Assembly (NCBI GenBank): GCA_009911175.1
Contig: QXWX01000037.1
Location: 1 to 64,000 of the forward strand
Direction of reading: 5' to 3'
Length of the DNA: 64,000 nucleotides
From: Lachnospiraceae bacterium
Lineage (GTDB): Bacteria; Bacillota_A; Clostridia; Lachnospirales; Lachnospiraceae
Under the pieces are notes generated by a model that was given only the letters and a program-made list of their open reading frames with translations, ran no database searches and was not told the DNA's origin. Below are positions 1 through 8,985 of this stretch, piece by piece. A program made the position numbers and the translations under genes. Position 1 is the first letter of the stretch; each line of letters begins with the position of its first letter.

Positions 1-67
1 ATTTTATCACAAACCGCCTCAAACAACAGTAGTTATTTACTTTTTTAGTGCGAAAAAATTTCACCTT

Positions 68-637
68 TCAATCCTGCGCCGCAATGGTCTGATCCCATTT
101 ACGGCGATTCTGCTGTTCTGTAAATGCTACCTGATAATTTTCATATATCCCTTTCAGCGTAAACTGGTCTAAGATATGCCCGTCCATTTCCCGGTGAAGT
201 TCATTCAACAGAAATCCCTTTTCCAACTCCAGCATCTTATCCAGAGCATACACATGAAGTTCATATATGTGCGGCTTATCCGGCGGCGTCATCCCGCCAT
301 AATAACAGGAAAGCTCCGCAGACTGCTCTCCGCCCTGTATGCTCGTCCAACTGTTCCTTCCCTGCACAAAGTCATCCGCCGTCTGGCTCTCATTCTCCTT
401 GACCTCAAAACGATTTATGTTTGCTGCCAGCCAATGTATCCATGCAAATCCCCCTGTCACCGGGTATGCGTCCTTGTCCTCTAGGACAATGGCAATCGAC
501 ACCGTTCCCTGCGGCGCATCCTCCACTGTAAAGGGTAAAGAATAAGTAGGGATGCCATTTTCATTGAACTGCGCCCCATGCCCGCCATATTGGGGCTGGA
601 TTACCCTGTTTACAATACCGCTGCTCGTAGCATTCAT
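68..637 (-). CDS. YbhB/YbcL-type PEBP (Raf kinase inhibitor-like) protein
   Basis: 189-residue protein of the phosphatidylethanolamine-binding family, close to bacterial YbhB/YbcL proteins, which are small soluble ligand-binding proteins of unclear role. The family signature is visible as DKDAYPVTGGFAWIHW (the DPDAP...HW ligand-pocket region) and as the YYGGMTPPDKPHIYELHVYALD-type stretch that follows, seen here as PPDKPHIYELHVYALD. There is no signal peptide, so it is probably cytoplasmic. The start is the ATG at 637, preceded by TTGGAGG 8 bases upstream; an in-frame TTG at 652 lies inside that ribosome binding site and is unlikely. It has its own promoter and is not clearly in an operon with the DUF2000 gene upstream. 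Confidence 0.9.
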   Translation of the reverse strand: MNATSSGIVNRVIQPQYGGHGAQFNENGIPTYSLPFTVEDAPQGTVSIAIVLEDKDAYPVTGGFAWIHWLAANINRFEVKENESQTADDFVQGRNSWTSIQGGEQSAELSCYYGGMTPPDKPHIYELHVYALDKMLELEKGFLLNELHREMDGHILDQFTLKGIYENYQVAFTEQQNRRKWDQTIAAQD

Positions 638-669
638 CTTTGAATCCTCCAATCCGATTTTATGATGAT

Positions 670-698
670 ATTATAAGCAGCGGTTCCCGGACAGTAAA
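670..698 (-). promoter_or_regulatory. Predicted sigma-A promoter of the PEBP gene
   Basis: On the minus strand TTTACT (-35, 693-698) and TATAAT (-10, 670-675) are 17 bases apart, about 30 bases before the gene start. Just upstream, at 699-721, a short perfect hairpin (TACCCAC/GTGGGTA) may end transcripts of the preceding DUF2000 gene, although it lacks a clear T tract. Confidence 0.55.
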
Positions 699-723
699 TT
701 ACCCACTTTTTCGTGGGTACCCT

Positions 724-1146
724 TTATCTCAGCAGCGCCATACTCCCTGTCAATTTGTTTACTTTCTTTTTCACACCACAAATGGCAACCCCATAATAAT
801 TCAGTTCCGTTTCTGGAACGTCCTTCATCTTTTCAATAAACTCATCATAGGTCTTGCACCCCTGCGCAAGGTCTGAAAAATCCACCACCGTCAAGTCCGA
901 AAACTCCGGCTCATACAGCTTTTCACGGATAGACTTGATTACCTCCACATTGCCCTTTAAGATTGGCACCGGGAATTCAATGATCCCCAAATGACCGTTT
1001 CCTGTCCTGTCATACACATCCGCGCCTACGACCTCCGGCATCTGCTTCCCCAGCGTGATGCCCATGATCGCCGCCGTGTTCGCTATGATTCCAAGCGGCA
1101 GGTTCTCGTCAATCACCATGACACATTTTTCATTCTGTAAATCCAT
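724..1146 (-). CDS. DUF2000 family protein
   Basis: 140-residue protein matching the DUF2000 family, a small uncharacterised family of peptidyl-tRNA-hydrolase-like fold proteins often annotated simply as DUF2000. The recognisable N-terminal pattern is CVMVIDENLPLGIIANTAAI, followed by a conserved GADVYDRTGNGHLGI segment. No catalytic residues can be assigned with confidence. The start ATG at 1146 is preceded by AAGAGGA. It begins 4 bases after the last stop of the broken acetyltransferase reading frame, so the two were probably cotranscribed. Function is unknown; the family call is from recall of the motif, not a search. Confidence 0.8.
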   Translation of the reverse strand: MDLQNEKCVMVIDENLPLGIIANTAAIMGITLGKQMPEVVGADVYDRTGNGHLGIIEFPVPILKGNVEVIKSIREKLYEPEFSDLTVVDFSDLAQGCKTYDEFIEKMKDVPETELNYYGVAICGVKKKVNKLTGSMALLR

Positions 1147-1149
1147 CTT

Positions 1150-1625
1150 TCAATCCTCTTTTCTGAAGGATTTCTCCTCCTGATTTTTCTGATAACGGCG
1201 GTAGAGATAGGCCCTGCAAAAACCCCGCCGCCCATACTGCTCCGGTAGTCCGTCCCGCCATTCCCGTTTTTCATGAACAGCCCGCCCTGCACTTTCTCTT
1301 TCATGCAAAGTTCCCCGGTATCCGTTGTTAAATTCCATTCATCGACCACGCCGCATTTTTCCAGCCCGTACCCATTGTCCGTAAGGATGGAACTCAGGTG
1401 GTAATTGGTATGCTCCACGATGCGGAACACGCATCCTGCCCCGCACTGGCGGCTGATCTCCTCGCACCTTCGTATATTCTCCGGGATATCCCCTTCCGAA
1501 AACTTGTAATACAGCGGATAGACCAAAAGCTGCCCTTCCATTCTTTTCAGCCCCCATCCCCAGCAGATTAAAGTTTCCCTGTCGGGGAACAGGCTGATGA
1601 TCTGCTCCCCGTCCTTATCGCAGGC
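1150..1625 (-). pseudogene. Remnant of a GNAT-family N-acetyltransferase
   Basis: An open frame starts immediately after the stop codon of the upstream EamA gene, in the same frame, and runs without any ATG, GTG or TTG for 28 codons. It then encodes a convincing protein segment (IISLFPDRETLICWGWGLKR, then NIRRCEEISRQCGAGCVFRI and HTNYHLSSILTDNGYGLEKC) that resembles the first half of two-domain GNAT acetyltransferases. After about residue 115 the sequence loses family character and a different frame (1150-1338) becomes the more protein-like one, stopping just before DUF2000. I read it as a gene that lost its 5' end and is frameshifted or truncated at the 3' end. An ORF starting at 1541 could still be translated but would lack the N-terminus. 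Confidence 0.6.
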
Positions 1626-2522
1626 TCATTCACTGTTCCCACTTCCTTTCCCGTTATATTCAGAAAGGAAAAGCCCTGCGACCGCCAGAACCGTCCCCAT
1701 AACGGAAACCCCTGTCACCGGCTCCTTCAGTATTAACATGGAAGTCACCACCGTTATGACGGGAACCATGTAAATATAGACGCTGGTCTTGACCGCGCCA
1801 AGCATCTTTACTGCAAGGTTCCATGTGACAAAGCAGAGTGCAGACGCCCCCAGCCCAAGATACAGGATATTGAGTAAATACGTCGTATCCGCAAACCGTT
1901 CCAGCCCGACTTCAAAATCGAAAAGAAACAATGCCGGAACCATGAACAGGATGCCGTAAAAGAATGTCCGCCGCGTGGTGAGTATGACCGGGTAGCCAAA
2001 GCTACTGATCCTCCTTGTCAGTATGGAATAGCACGCCCATACAAAAGCCGCAAGAACTGCCAACAAATCCCCCATCGGGTTCAGCTCCATACGGGAGCCG
2101 TTAAAGCTGATCAGCGCAACACCCGCCATCGCCACCACAAATCCTATGAAAAAATTCGCTCTCAGTTTCCCTTCCGATTTCAGGAACAGATGTGACAGGA
2201 TTGCCGTGAAAAACGGTGCAACCGAGATGATGACTCCCACGTTGGACGCCATCGTATATGTAAGCGCAATATTCTCCAGCAGATAATATAAGCATATCCC
2301 GCACAGTCCCGCCAATACAAATGTCAGCTCCTGCCTGCGCCCCACGCCTTTCATACGGTGCGGACAAACCAAAAATAATGCCGCAAGTCCCATAACAAAG
2401 CGGAAAAACAGGATTTCCACCGGCCTGAAATCCGTAAGCAGGACTTTGGTGGATATGAATGTCGTCCCCCATATGATGATGGTGAACAGCGCCGCCAGAT
2501 GCCCTGCCGTTCTCCTATTCCC
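1626..2522 (-). CDS. EamA/DMT-family transporter
   Basis: 298-residue integral membrane protein with about ten hydrophobic helices arranged as two EamA repeats, the drug/metabolite transporter (RhaT/YdcZ superfamily) layout. Typical motifs are IIIWGTTFISTKVLL in the first helix and LAAFVWACYSILTRR at the start of the second repeat. It probably exports a metabolite or small amphiphile; the substrate cannot be told. The ATG at 2522 overlaps the last 8 bases of the upstream AraC-type gene, so the two are translationally coupled and the regulator probably acts on this transporter. A longer in-frame start at 2582 would lie well inside the regulator gene and is unlikely. Confidence 0.88.
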   Translation of the reverse strand, partial: GNRRTAGHLAALFTIIIWGTTFISTKVLLTDFRPVEILFFRFVMGLAALFLVCPHRMKGVGRRQELTFVLAGLCGICLYYLLENIALTYTMASNVGVIISVAPFFTAILSHLFLKSEGKLRANFFIGFVVAMAGVALISFNGSRMELNPMGDLLAVLAAFVWACYSILTRRISSFGYPVILTTRRTFFYGILFMVPALFLFDFEVGLERFADTTYLLNILYLGLGASALCFVTWNLAVKMLGAVKTSVYIYMVPVITVVTSMLILKEPVTGVSVMGTVLAVAGLFLSEYNGKGSGNSE

Positions 2523-3357
2523 CATGCTGCCCACCGTCCCCGTCTTTTTCCGAAAATATTTCACGGTAAGTCCCCGGCGCAAGCCCTATAAACTGGTTGA
2601 AATAATTAGTAAAATGGCTCTGGTCTGAGAACCCTGTCCTTATGGCCGCCTCCACGGGCGGCACACCTTCCGATAACAGCTTCTTTGCCTCATTGATGCG
2701 GACTGTCTCAAGGTATCGGTACGGCGTGACTCCTTTTTCTTTGGTAAAGGCCCGCAGCAGCGTTGACTTGCTAAGCCCGGCATGGCGGCAGATCTGGTCT
2801 AAATAAATGCGCTCCGTAAAATGCGTTGTCATGTATTCGCAGGCTTTTTCAATCTCCTGCCTGCATTCCGGGATGCAGCTTTCAAAAGGCTTCCCATAAT
2901 TCTGGATGAGGTATGAAAGCAGGAACAGCAATGTTTCCTCCTTCCCAAACTCCCCTGTTCCTTTCATGACCATCTCATGCAGCGGGCGCAGGTGGCAGGC
3001 TGTTTCCTCATCACAGATAACATTCTTTGAAAATCCCGGAAGCTCCCGTTTCCCGGTAGCTTCCTCCGCCAGATCGAGCATGACCTCCTTTGAAATGTTA
3101 AAACCCCGGTAATCAAACGTCCCTTCATCACTCTGCACACAGGCATGGCTGTCGCCCGGATTAAAAAGCACAATGCTCCCTTCCTCTATGGCATATTCCC
3201 TGTCACGGCAGGAAAGCACCCTCTCCCCTTTCTCCACAAAACCTATGACATAATGCTCATGGAAATGGCTTGGAAACGGCTGCACGATTCCCTCAAAACG
3301 GTATGCCTCCATCCTCAATTCATCATCATATACCACTGTCCTTATTTCTTTCTTCAT
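2515..3357 (-). CDS. AraC-family transcriptional regulator
   Basis: 280-residue regulator. The N-terminal half is a cupin-type AraC sensor domain (FPSHFHEHYVIGFVEKGE, then IVLFNPGDSHACV). The C-terminal 100 residues hold the two helix-turn-helix motifs of AraC proteins (LDQICRHAGLSKSTLLRAF and AAIRTGFSDQSHFTNYFNQF). The ATG at 3357 has TTGGAGG close upstream and is preferred over an in-frame start at 3444. It overlaps and likely controls the EamA transporter gene downstream. The small-molecule signal is unknown. This type, with a HFHEHYVIGFVE pocket, is common next to LysE or EamA exporters. Confidence 0.92.
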   Translation of the reverse strand: MKKEIRTVVYDDELRMEAYRFEGIVQPFPSHFHEHYVIGFVEKGERVLSCRDREYAIEEGSIVLFNPGDSHACVQSDEGTFDYRGFNISKEVMLDLAEEATGKRELPGFSKNVICDEETACHLRPLHEMVMKGTGEFGKEETLLFLLSYLIQNYGKPFESCIPECRQEIEKACEYMTTHFTERIYLDQICRHAGLSKSTLLRAFTKEKGVTPYRYLETVRINEAKKLLSEGVPPVEAAIRTGFSDQSHFTNYFNQFIGLAPGTYREIFSEKDGDGGQHGE

Positions 3358-3370
3358 GTGGATTACCTCC

Positions 3371-3389
3371 AAATTCAATTTTTGAATTT
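3371..3389 (-). promoter_or_regulatory. Inverted repeat abutting the AraC-gene ribosome binding site
   Basis: A perfect 8-base inverted repeat with a 3-base spacer (AAATTCAA-TTT-TTGAATTT) ends directly beside the GGAGG of the regulator gene. It could be an operator for autoregulation or an mRNA hairpin affecting translation. The AT-rich sequence makes chance possible. Confidence 0.35.
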
Positions 3390-3773
3390 TGTCAAGAGCC
3401 ATTTTACCTCTTATTTTTTCCTGCGTCTTGTAAAATATCTTCATTTTTCAGATTTAACGTTTCCTGCTATCGTTAAAAAGTGGTGCAAAATCAAAAAACG
3501 GAGCTGCTCCCTCAACAGAAAAAAGGCTCAAAAAGCGAAAAAATAAAACCGAAGAACCCGCGAAATGCCTTATTTTCAGGCTTTTCAGCCATTCCGCATT
3601 GTATCAATTTCGGTGTTGCGATGTTTCTTTACACCTGTGGATATTTTCCCGATTTTAGCCAAGTGTGATTTGTAAAGCATTATTTTGAAGTATAAAAGCG
3701 TGTTGCGTCTTTATCCCTCATTCAGATACTCCTGGCATTTTCGGATAGAATGTGCGATTGCCGGGCGCACAAT
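3390..3773. other. Non-coding stretch between the accessory block and malQ
   Basis: No gene is supported here. Short open frames on both strands lack ribosome binding sites and family features. The sequence is AT-rich up to about 3720 and may mark the edge of the accessory block; no attachment-site repeat was found. Confidence 0.4.
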
Positions 3774-3818
3774 AAAAACTGCCATACCAACGCTTTCCCG
3801 TAAGTATGGCAGTTTTTT
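3774..3818. terminator. Rho-independent terminator downstream of malQ (bidirectional)
   Basis: The 14-base arms AAAAACTGCCATAC and GTATGGCAGTTTTT are exact complements around a 16-base loop, with A and T tracts on both sides, so it can work on either strand. It lies about 200 bases behind malQ; a mobile element now sits between gene and terminator, right at the end of the T tract. Confidence 0.8.
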
Positions 3819-3823
3819 CTCAG

Positions 3824-3967
3824 GTTACAGTTCACTGGCAAGCCAGCGAACTGTAACGAATCCGACCTATTTAAAGTTGCCTTACGGCAAGAGGCCGTAT
3901 TCCAGCCCCAGTATGTACTAGACTGTGACCGTTCAGCGTGGCGCACGGCCCAGGAGTGAACAGTAAC
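3824..3967 (+). mobile_element. MITE-like element, long form, diverged copy
   Basis: 144-bp non-coding element beginning GTTACAGTTCACT and ending with the near-perfect inverse (AGTGAACAGTAAC). It is flanked by TTTCTCAG (3816-3823) and TTTCTCGG (3968-3975), a 7-of-8 target duplication. Its plan matches the copies at 14067 and 29592: a left hairpin of about 34 bases ending CTGTAAC, a TTTAAA plus TTGCC-TTAC-GGCAA core, and a right hairpin. Sequence divergence from those copies is high, so this insertion is older or belongs to a subfamily. It lies between malQ and its terminator. Confidence 0.75.
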
Positions 3968-4013
3968 TTTCTCGGGCCATATCCGACCAGGATCAGTCTC
4001 TATCCAGCCTTAG

Positions 4014-5501
4014 TCATCCCTCGCCCGGTATACGCCCGTACAGCTTCGTCATCCTGCGGATTTCCTTTGTCAGTTCCTCCGTGATCTGGCCCTTTTTCAG
4101 CCTCCACACCCAGTTATTGCCCAGTGTAGACGGAATGTTGATCCTTGCCTTCTCATCCAGACAAAGGAAATCCTGGATCGGGATGATGCACAGATCCGCA
4201 ACGCTTCCCATTGCCATGGCGATGAAATCCCAGGACAGGGTATCTTCATCCAGCGCCGGCTTGCGCAGATATTCCCGGGCAAAATCCCGGCATCCCTTGT
4301 CTACATTATGGAACCAGCCCCGGGTGGTATCATTGTCATGAGTTCCGGTATAGACCACGCAGTTCGGGATATAGGTATGGGGCAGGTAGTTGGCCGCCTC
4401 CCGGGAGTCAAACGCAAACTGGATCACCTTCATCCCCGGGAACCCGGTATCCTTCAAAAGCTGAAGCACCGTGTCCGTCAGATAGCCCAGGTCCTCGGCA
4501 ATGATATCCAGCTTGCCCAGCTGCTTTTCAATGGCCCTGAAAAACGCGATTCCCGGTCCCGGCTTCCAGCATCCGTTGACCGCCGTCTCATCCCCGTAGG
4601 GAATGGTATAATATTCATCAAATCCGCGGAAATGGTCGATCCGCACCTTGTCGTACAGCTTGAAGCTGTAGGCGATCCGCTTCGCCCACCATTCGTAGTC
4701 CGTTTTCTTGTGGTATTCCCAGTCATACAAAGGATTCCCCCAGAGCTGTCCCGTAGCCGAAAATGCATCCGGCGGGCAGCCCGCAACCGCAATGGGCAGG
4801 TTTTCCTCGTCAAACTGGAACAATTCCGGATTGGCCCAAGTATCCGCACTGTCAAATGCCACATAAATCGGGATGTCCCCGATGATCTGCACACCCTGCT
4901 TGTTGGCATAGGCATGCAGCTTCCTCCACTGACAGTCAAACTCGAACTGCTGGAATCGATAAAAGTCCATCTCCTCTTTCAGTTCTTTCTTCGCCTCTTC
5001 CAGTGCTTTCGGATCCCGGTCCCGGTATTCCTTTGGCCACTCAATCCAGCTCTTGCCGCCCTGCCGGTCCTTGATCGCCATATACAGGCAGTACTCCGTC
5101 AGCCATTCTTCATTTTTTTTCAAAAATTCCTCATATTCGTCATTCTTTTTAAATCGATGAAATGCTTTCCGAAGCACTTTGGACCGCCCGAAATACAGTG
5201 CTTCGTAGTCGATCCGATCCTTCTGCTTTCCAAAATTCTGGGCCTTGCACTCTGATTTTGTCAGAAGCCCATCCTTTCGGAGTGTTTTCAGGTCGATATA
5301 ATAAGGATTTCCCGCAAATGTCGAAAAAGACTGATAAGGAGAATCTCCATAACCCGTAGGCCCCAGGGGCAGGATCTGCCACTTGCTCTGTCCGGCCGCC
5401 TTCAGCTGGTCTACAAAATCATACGCTTCCTTCGAAAAACAGCCGATTCCATATTTAGAAGGCAATGCAAAAATCGGAAGCAAAATTCCACTTTCTCTCA
5501 T
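4014..5501 (-). CDS. malQ: 4-alpha-glucanotransferase (amylomaltase)
   Basis: 495-residue GH77 enzyme that transfers alpha-1,4-glucan segments between maltodextrins in the cytoplasm. Family landmarks are LPLGPTGYGDSPYQSFS near residue 40, the nucleophile region KVRIDHFRGFDEYY, the acid/base region DIIAEDLGYLT, and TGTHDNDTTRGWF. The length is normal for the family. The start ATG at 5501 follows GGAGGAGAA; a longer in-frame start at 5591 would overlap glgP by about 75 bases and is unlikely. It lies 13 bases behind glgP, so the two form an operon for breaking down maltodextrin or glycogen. Confidence 0.97.
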   Translation of the reverse strand: MRESGILLPIFALPSKYGIGCFSKEAYDFVDQLKAAGQSKWQILPLGPTGYGDSPYQSFSTFAGNPYYIDLKTLRKDGLLTKSECKAQNFGKQKDRIDYEALYFGRSKVLRKAFHRFKKNDEYEEFLKKNEEWLTEYCLYMAIKDRQGGKSWIEWPKEYRDRDPKALEEAKKELKEEMDFYRFQQFEFDCQWRKLHAYANKQGVQIIGDIPIYVAFDSADTWANPELFQFDEENLPIAVAGCPPDAFSATGQLWGNPLYDWEYHKKTDYEWWAKRIAYSFKLYDKVRIDHFRGFDEYYTIPYGDETAVNGCWKPGPGIAFFRAIEKQLGKLDIIAEDLGYLTDTVLQLLKDTGFPGMKVIQFAFDSREAANYLPHTYIPNCVVYTGTHDNDTTRGWFHNVDKGCRDFAREYLRKPALDEDTLSWDFIAMAMGSVADLCIIPIQDFLCLDEKARINIPSTLGNNWVWRLKKGQITEELTKEIRRMTKLYGRIPGEG

Positions 5502-5514
5502 ACAGGTTCTCCTC

Positions 5515-7941
5515 CTATTCCTCTGTCTTGTCCGTATTTTCAGAAGCTGCGTGTCCCTCTGTGGATTCGCCGGATGCATTGCCGTCAACATCTGCCTCGC
5601 GGGCCTGGTCTTTATCTATCTCTAATTTCCAGATATCCCTGTTATACTCTTCGATGGTCCGGTCAGACGAGAAAAATCCTGCCTTCGCGATATTCACCAG
5701 CATCTTCTTCGCCCATGCTGTCCGATCCTCATAAGCCTTTAACGCCTCTTCCTTTTTCTTCGTATAGGCCTTGAAGTCAAGCAGCGTCATGAACCAGTCT
5801 TTATTTAGAAGCTCGTTTTTCAGCCTTGTCAGGTTCTCCTCCTGTCCGATCTCCAGCATCTTCTCACAGGTAATAAAGTCGATCGCCGCCTTGATATCCT
5901 GATCCTTTTCGTAATAGCTTCTGGATACATAATCCGCATGCTCATAGTGCTTGATGACCACATCACTCTCCGCGCCGAACACAAAAATATTGTCGTCTCC
6001 CACCAGCTCGTGGATCTCCACATTTGCACCGTCCTCGGTTCCCAGGGTGACCGCGCCGTTGAGCATGAACTTCATATTGCCGGTGCCGCTGGCTTCCTTA
6101 GATGCCAGGGAGATCTGCTCGGAAATGTCACATGCCGGGATCAGCTTTTCCGCCTTTGTCACGTTGTAGTTCTCAACCATAACGACCTTCAGATAAGGAC
6201 TGACCTCCGGATCCTGGTTCACGATCTCCTGCAGACAGAGGATCAAGTGAATGATGTCCTTCGCGATCACGTAAGCCGGAGCTGCTTTTGCCCCGAAGAT
6301 TACTGTAATCGGGGTCGTGGGCTTCTTCCCTGCCTTGATCTCCAGATACTTGTGGATCACATAAAGCGCGTTCATCTGCTGCCGCTTGTACTCATGGAGA
6401 CGCTTGATCTGGATATCAAAGATCGAGTTGGGATCCAGTTCTACCCCCTGGGTGTGCTTCAGGTACTCACAGAGCACCTTTTTATTTTCATTTTTTATCT
6501 CCAGAAGGCGTGAGAGAACCTTTTCGTCCTGTTCAAATTCGAGAAGCTTTTCCAGCTCCTTGGCATCCTTCTTGTACCCGGTTCCGATCTGCTCGTCCAA
6601 AAGCCTGGTCAGGAGAGGATTGCAGTAGAGAAGCCAGCGCCGGAATGTGATGCCGTTGGTCTTGTTGTTGAACTTCTCCGGATAGATCCTGTAGAAGTTG
6701 TGCAGCTCATTGTCCTTCAGGATCTCGGTATGGAGGGCCGCTACGCCGTTCACACTGAATCCGTAATGGATATCTATATGTGCCATATGTACCACATCCG
6801 CATGGTCGATAATCGCAACACTCTCGTCCGAATATTCATTGACTTTTTCTGAGGTTTCCTTCGAAAACTTCCGACTCACCGAATGCCTGCTGATGACGGT
6901 ATATTTTCTCCTCACCTTGTCATCCAGGATCTCAATGATCGGCACGAGCTGGGGAACGACCTTTTTCAGATAAGCCATGGGCCATTTTTCCAGCGCCTCC
7001 GCCAGTATCGTATGGTTGGTATAAGCGCAGGTCCGGGAAACCACGTCGATGGCTTCGTCCATATCCAGTCCCCGGGCAGTGAGAAGCCGGATCATCTCCG
7101 GAATCACCATGGTGGGATGGGTATCATTGATCTGGATCACCGCATAGTCCGGCAGGTCATAGAGATTGCTTCCCCGGGCAATACATTCATCCAGGATCAG
7201 CTGCGCTCCGTTGCTGACCATAAAATACTGCTGATAGATCCGCAGCAGCCGTCCGTTGTCGTCGCTGTCATCCGGATACAAAAACAGCGTCAGATTCCGC
7301 GCGATATCCTCCTTGTCAAAGCTGATCCCGTCCGATACGATGGATTCCTCCACGCTGTCCACGTCAAAGAGATGAAGCTTGTTGGTCCTGTTTTCATAAC
7401 CTGTCACTTCAATATCATACATTCTGGACTGCAGTGTCAGTCCCCGGAAGGAAACCGGATAAGAGACATCGGTTTTCACAAGCCAGCTCTTATCTTCGAT
7501 CCATGGATTCGGAGTTTCCTTCTGCAGCCGGTCTTCAAATTCCTGCTTGAACAGCCCCAGGTGATAATTCAGCCCGATCCCGTCGCCGCACATTCCCAAC
7601 GTGGCAATAGAATCCAAAAAGCACGCCGCAAGACGACCCAGTCCGCCGTTTCCGAGAGACGGCTCCGGCTCCAGCTCTTCGATCTCGCAGAGGTCCTTTC
7701 CGTTTTTCGCAAGGACATCCCGCGCTTCCTCATAGATCCCCAGATTGATCATGTTGTTTGACAGCAGCTTTCCGATCAGAAATTCCGCGGAAATATAGTA
7801 GATCTTTTTCTTTTCTTGGACTGCTTCCTTTTCTTTTGCAAGCTCCTGTACCATCTGCAGGAGCGCGCCGAAAATTTCTTCATTGGATGCTTCTGCAATT
7901 CCCTTTCCCAGATGTGTCTGCAATGTTTCCTGTACGCTCAT
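5515..7941 (-). CDS. glgP: Glycogen/alpha-glucan phosphorylase
   Basis: 808-residue GT35 phosphorylase that releases glucose-1-phosphate from alpha-1,4-glucans using PLP. Visible motifs are [35 protein letters not shown] and the PLP-lysine region [20 protein letters not shown]. The start is uncertain: the ATG at 7941 has AAGGAGG 14 bases upstream, which is long, while in-frame starts at 7971 and 7980 lack a good site but would include residues resembling the N-terminus of other phosphorylases. The last 35 residues or so are an acidic, Ser/Gly/Glu-rich tail beyond the usual C-terminus. It forms an operon with malQ. Confidence 0.95.
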   Translation of the reverse strand: MSVQETLQTHLGKGIAEASNEEIFGALLQMVQELAKEKEAVQEKKKIYYISAEFLIGKLLSNNMINLGIYEEARDVLAKNGKDLCEIEELEPEPSLGNGGLGRLAACFLDSIATLGMCGDGIGLNYHLGLFKQEFEDRLQKETPNPWIEDKSWLVKTDVSYPVSFRGLTLQSRMYDIEVTGYENRTNKLHLFDVDSVEESIVSDGISFDKEDIARNLTLFLYPDDSDDNGRLLRIYQQYFMVSNGAQLILDECIARGSNLYDLPDYAVIQINDTHPTMVIPEMIRLLTARGLDMDEAIDVVSRTCAYTNHTILAEALEKWPMAYLKKVVPQLVPIIEILDDKVRRKYTVISRHSVSRKFSKETSEKVNEYSDESVAIIDHADVVHMAHIDIHYGFSVNGVAALHTEILKDNELHNFYRIYPEKFNNKTNGITFRRWLLYCNPLLTRLLDEQIGTGYKKDAKELEKLLEFEQDEKVLSRLLEIKNENKKVLCEYLKHTQGVELDPNSIFDIQIKRLHEYKRQQMNALYVIHKYLEIKAGKKPTTPITVIFGAKAAPAYVIAKDIIHLILCLQEIVNQDPEVSPYLKVVMVENYNVTKAEKLIPACDISEQISLASKEASGTGNMKFMLNGAVTLGTEDGANVEIHELVGDDNIFVFGAESDVVIKHYEHADYVSRSYYEKDQDIKAAIDFITCEKMLEIGQEENLTRLKNELLNKDWFMTLLDFKAYTKKKEEALKAYEDRTAWAKKMLVNIAKAGFFSSDRTIEEYNRDIWKLEIDKDQAREADVDGNASGESTEGHAASENTDKTEE

Positions 7942-7987
7942 AGTCTGTTTCAAATCCTCCTTAAATATCATTATACTCACGGCCGAT

Positions 7988-8099
7988 GAAATCTGCTGTA
8001 AGTATCTCGCCAGCCGCAGTCGCGAAGCGGCAGATTTCCTTATACGGCTGTGTGCGTCATATTATACTGAACGGCAGATTTATCCGGCGCTCAGTATAC
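7988..8099. repeat. Palindromic repeat (family 2) behind the PHP gene
   Basis: Two imperfect palindromes lie side by side: GAAATCTGC...GCAGATTTC (about 7988-8039) and TATACTGA...TCAGTATA (8071-8098). The minus strand contains GCGGCTGG...GATACTTACAGCAGATTTC, which closely matches 40316-40345 behind the chromate transporter genes, so this is a dispersed repeat and not a unique terminator. It fills almost the whole gap between the PHP gene and glgP. Confidence 0.65.
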
Positions 8100-8101
8100 A
8101 T

Positions 8102-8926
8102 TTACCCCTGTTTCCCGATGTAGTATAATTCGATGGGGTCGATGGGATCAATGGGATTCTCCTGCTCCATCTTCGTATTGCGTCCGTGGCGGCGCAAAAG
8201 CTCTCCACCCTTGTTATAGAACCAGAAGGAATAGGTCAGGATCAGCTTCACCTTCCCCATCTTTTCTTTTGTTGTCCTGTGATAATAGTTTCCCCCTGTC
8301 TCAAAGGCCGTCTTCTTATGGATCATGGAGATCAGTTCGGTCTCACAGGTCACTGGCTCCGGCAGAATGGTATAGGCCCTGCCCACGCAGTCCGGCTTGT
8401 GGGCGTCGCTTCCCCCTACCCGGACCTTGTCATATTTTTTGGCCAGCTTCAGCGCATTCGCGTTGGACTCCTCGGACTCACAGCAGTTGAATGACTCCAC
8501 AAAATCAAACCGCTTCATCAGCTCCGGAGATATTCGGTAACGCTTGGTGTTGGCAAAGCTTAAGTACTTCTCCCCGCATGGATGAGCAGGTCCGAGCACG
8601 CCGCCGTTGCGGTGTACAAAGTCGATCAGGACGGAGACCCGCATCCCGCGCAGCTCCAGCAGCCGCATCTTTACTCCTTCCGGCATGATGACCAGAATAT
8701 GGCCCGCGTCACGGGTATCGTACTCGATCCCCTTCAATACGACAAAATCCTTATGCCGTTTTCCCTTGATATGGTTCTTCCAGTAACGGTAGCCCTTGTA
8801 GGTGTTGTGATCGGTAATCACCATCCCCTGGAATCCCTTTGCCTTGAGCAGCATGATATACTCTTCCACTCCCACCTTGCTGTCCAGGGATCCTTCCCTA
8901 ACATGACAATGCATATCAATCTTCAT
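8102..8926 (-). CDS. PHP-domain metal-dependent phosphoesterase-like protein
   Basis: 274-residue protein of the PHP (polymerase and histidinol phosphatase) family. Metal-binding motifs are in place: MHCH at residue 5, ITDHNTYKGY near 38, the GPAHPCGEKY segment near 116, and GGSDAHKPDCVGRAYT near 173. Such proteins hydrolyse phosphate mono- or diesters; the substrate is unknown. The start ATG at 8926 follows AAGGAG at a somewhat long spacing. The last 40 residues include a DPIDPIELYYIG repeat-like tail. It lies upstream of glgP on the same strand but separated by a palindromic repeat, so cotranscription is uncertain. Confidence 0.88.
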   Translation of the reverse strand: MKIDMHCHVREGSLDSKVGVEEYIMLLKAKGFQGMVITDHNTYKGYRYWKNHIKGKRHKDFVVLKGIEYDTRDAGHILVIMPEGVKMRLLELRGMRVSVLIDFVHRNGGVLGPAHPCGEKYLSFANTKRYRISPELMKRFDFVESFNCCESEESNANALKLAKKYDKVRVGGSDAHKPDCVGRAYTILPEPVTCETELISMIHKKTAFETGGNYYHRTTKEKMGKVKLILTYSFWFYNKGGELLRRHGRNTKMEQENPIDPIDPIELYYIGKQG

Positions 8927-8985
8927 TCAGATATCATCTCCTTAATATCGATAGAGTTTACCTCCTCCTTATCTTGTGTGTTCTC

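Noticed and set aside
3390..3720. Remnant of an integrative element next to the AraC gene
   Set aside because: The AT-rich gap and accessory-type genes hint at it, but no integrase, relaxase fragment or att repeat is visible.
4308..5255. Long plus-strand open frame (315 codons) opposite malQ
   Set aside because: It is a reverse-strand shadow of a conserved enzyme gene, with atypical composition and no start signal.
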